34,632 nt of DNA from Myxococcus vastator (GTDB lineage Bacteria > Myxococcota > Myxococcia > Myxococcales > Myxococcaceae), in the NCBI RefSeq assembly GCF_010894475.1, contig NZ_JAAIYB010000034.1, positions 1 to 34,632 on the forward strand. Direction: 5' to 3'. The notes under the pieces are model-generated. The model did no database searches and was not told where the DNA came from. It worked only from the letters and a program-made list of their open reading frames with translations. The position numbers and the translations under genes were made by a program. Shown piece by piece: positions 33,185-34,632 of this stretch (positions within the stretch are counted from its first letter, which is position 1; every line of letters starts with the position of its first letter).

Positions 33185-34237
33185 CTACGGCCGGGCGGGG
33201 TTGAACTTCGCGCTCTCGAAGCCCATGCGGTCGTGACCCGTCTTGTTCCAGGTCGAGGTGTCCGTGGGCAGCGCGCCGGTGCCGCCAGAGCTGGAGATGG
33301 TGCCCCCGGTGTAGGTCGGGTGGACGTCGTCCGACTGGAGGTAGTCGTAGCTGGTGCTCGAGTTGACGAAGTGCGTGTTGGAGTCGCGCAGCGTGGAGCG
33401 CAGCGTGACGGAGATGCGCTGGACGTACGCCGCCTCGGACTCGCCCTGGACGTAGCGGATGGCCGCGGAGTCCACCTTGCCATCACCGTTGGAGTCATAG
33501 TCCGCGGCCATGTACTCCGCGAACGCGTCCGCGCACTTGAAGCCGTAGCGCGCCGCCAGGCTGCACGCGCGCCAGTTGCTCCGCGCCAGCAGCGGCAGGA
33601 ACTTCTCCCGCTTGTTCACGACCTGGCCCGTGGCGGAGTCCCGGCACTGGGTGTTCACGTTGTCCGCGTTGAAGCCCGGGTAGTAGATGTTGGAGATGAT
33701 CTTCGTCGCGCTGGCGGGCGCGTACTGGTTGATGGTCTGCATCGCACGCTCCATGTACGTGGTGCAGGTCGCCAGGGCGGACTCCAGGCCGGAGTAGTTA
33801 CAGGTGCCCGACTGCCCCGAGAAGGCGCTGCGCGCCTGGAGGTAGTCGTTGCCACACATCTCGAACATGACGACGCGGGTGTTGGCCGCCTGCATGTACG
33901 AGCGCTCGGAGACAATCTTGTTGTTGTAGATGTCGTCCGCCTTCGCGCCGGACTTGGTGCGGCGGATGACCTCCACGTCGGCGTTCCACTTGCGCGCCAG
34001 GTCCTCGCCCTGCACCACCGGCGCCGCGCGGCGGGCCACGTTCCAGAAGAAGACGCTGCCGTTGTAGCCGGCGTAGATGGAGTCGCCGTAAGCCACGACG
34101 CGGTACTTCGTCGACGTCGACGGCTGGTCGATGGTCCACGACGTGTTCTGGTTGATGGTGCTCGCCATCGCGCTACCACCGACCGTGACTGCCGCGCACA
34201 TGGCAACGATGGACATCCCGTTATGACGGAAAGACAT
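33185..34237 (-). CDS. Secreted GDSL/SGNH hydrolase with EF-hand-like loop
   Basis: A 350-aa secreted esterase/lipase-type enzyme. The ATG at 34237 has AGGAG 6 nt upstream. The signal peptide runs to about residue 25 (MAAVTVGGSAMA-like end, cleavage near AMA-ST). SGNH blocks are visible: GDS at 51-53 (VVAYGDSIYAG, nucleophile S53), GND at 129-131, and DDVHP at 303-307 with the D303/H306 pair. A calcium-binding loop of the EF-hand or dockerin type, DYDSNGDGKVD (246-256), lies between GND and the final block. Four further cysteines suggest disulphides. Likely substrates are esters on polysaccharides or lipids outside the cell; not determinable here. The leader upstream is long and holds no other gene. 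Confidence 0.92.
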   Translation of the reverse strand: MSFRHNGMSIVAMCAAVTVGGSAMASTINQNTSWTIDQPSTSTKYRVVAYGDSIYAGYNGSVFFWNVARRAAPVVQGEDLARKWNADVEVIRRTKSGAKADDIYNNKIVSERSYMQAANTRVVMFEMCGNDYLQARSAFSGQSGTCNYSGLESALATCTTYMERAMQTINQYAPASATKIISNIYYPGFNADNVNTQCRDSATGQVVNKREKFLPLLARSNWRACSLAARYGFKCADAFAEYMAADYDSNGDGKVDSAAIRYVQGESEAAYVQRISVTLRSTLRDSNTHFVNSSTSYDYLQSDDVHPTYTGGTISSSGGTGALPTDTSTWNKTGHDRMGFESAKFNPARP

Positions 34238-34419
34238 GCCCCGCTCCTTTGGGTTCCCGCTGGGGGTTTTTGGGGGAGCGCGCACGCTACATGGCGTCGA
34301 TTCGCAAATCACCTCGAAACAGGAATAACGCACCAAGTCAGAATTGCTGGTGTTGATATGACCTCACCCCCGGGTGAAGGGGTGTCGTCAGAATGACGCG
34401 GAGCAAGCCTTTGACGCGG

Positions 34420-34457
34420 TGTTTCATCATGTTTCACCCAGGCCCGGAGTGTTTCAC
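34420..34457. repeat. Three phased TGTTTCA boxes upstream of the ClC gene
   Basis: TGTTTCAT at 34420-34427, TGTTTCAC at 34430-34437 and TGTTTCAC at 34450-34457. Starts are 10 and 20 bp apart, so all three would face the same side of the helix. The last runs into the palindrome TTCACGTGAA. They sit in the 220-bp gap between the divergent GDSL and ClC genes, which otherwise shows no gene. Confidence 0.55.
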
Positions 34458-34632
34458 GTGAATCTTTCCCGTGGCACTAGAGCGCTGCTGCAATGGCTGC
34501 TCCTGGGGAGCCTGGTGGGCATCGTCTGCGGCGTGGCGTCCGCGGTGTTCCTCTACCTGTTGGATGAAGCGACGCACTTCCGGGAAGGGCACCCGTGGCT
34601 GGTGTACGCGCTGCCCGTCGCGGGTTTGGTGC
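34458..34632 (+). CDS. ClC-type voltage-gated chloride channel, N-terminal fragment (runs off window)
   Basis: The frame is open from the GTG at 34458 to the window edge: 58 residues, MNLSRGTRALLQWLLLGSLVG and onward, with a first membrane helix (LLLGSLVGIVCGVASAVFLYLLD), a short loop with DEATHFREGHPW, and the start of a second helix (LVYALPVAGLV). This arrangement is typical of the N-terminus of bacterial ClC family channels or Cl-/H+ exchangers, though the selectivity-filter motifs lie outside the window. GGAG is 8 nt upstream of the GTG. The start codon lies inside a parS-like palindrome. Confidence 0.8.
   Translation, partial: MNLSRGTRALLQWLLLGSLVGIVCGVASAVFLYLLDEATHFREGHPWLVYALPVAGLV

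Noticed and set aside
1-34632. CRISPR arrays, tRNA and rRNA genes
   Set aside because: No regularly spaced direct repeats and no cloverleaf or rRNA-like sequence was seen in reading the window.

Overview
The window is high-GC DNA with dense, often overlapping genes and strong third-position GC bias. The gene families point to a myxobacterium, most likely Myxococcaceae (Myxococcus, Corallococcus or Pyxidicoccus). The best pointers are members of the Myxococcus paralogous families DUF2381 and DUF2380, two eukaryote-like Ser/Thr kinase genes, and a retron whose reverse transcriptase has the same length (485 aa) as I recall for the M. xanthus Mx162 enzyme. This assignment comes from family content alone; no database search was run.

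Positions 1-7185 are an accessory region read right to left. It holds an exported protein cut by the window edge, a kinase-like protein with a degenerate catalytic loop, a membrane-anchored Ser/Thr kinase coupled to a DUF2381 exported protein, and a DUF2380 polymorphic-toxin-like gene followed by an overlapping probable immunity gene. The DUF2380 gene is a chimera: about 152 bp covering the leader, TTG start and signal peptide of the DUF2381 gene recurs at its front end. From 7340 the direction flips to an acyltransferase and a large exported protein made of about ten carboxypeptidase-regulatory-like beta domains.

Positions 11439-26278 are a single 15-kb run of plus-strand genes: a scramblase-family protein, a 916-aa helical-solenoid protein, a JmjC/cupin oxygenase, a 2178-aa WD40 plus HEAT/ARM protein, a winged-helix/SWIM/WGR-like protein, a retron msr-msd RNA and the retron reverse transcriptase. 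The RNA is recognisable from paired a1/a2 repeats, a 9-bp msr hairpin and a 37-bp msd hairpin. The ARM + WHSWIM + RT combination matches what I recall as the type XIII (Mx162-like) retron defence class. The open question is whether the tightly packed upstream trio (scramblase, solenoid, JmjC) belongs to the same system.

Positions 26282-34632 look like ordinary chromosome: an alpha/beta hydrolase, a GMC oxidoreductase, a DUF2785 protein, apolipoprotein N-acyltransferase coupled to a single-pass membrane protein, a multi-pass membrane protein, a secreted GDSL/SGNH hydrolase and the start of a ClC chloride channel. Notable small sites are a bidirectional terminator-like hairpin at 33116-33146 and three phased TGTTTCA boxes, the last inside a parS-like palindrome, at the ClC start.
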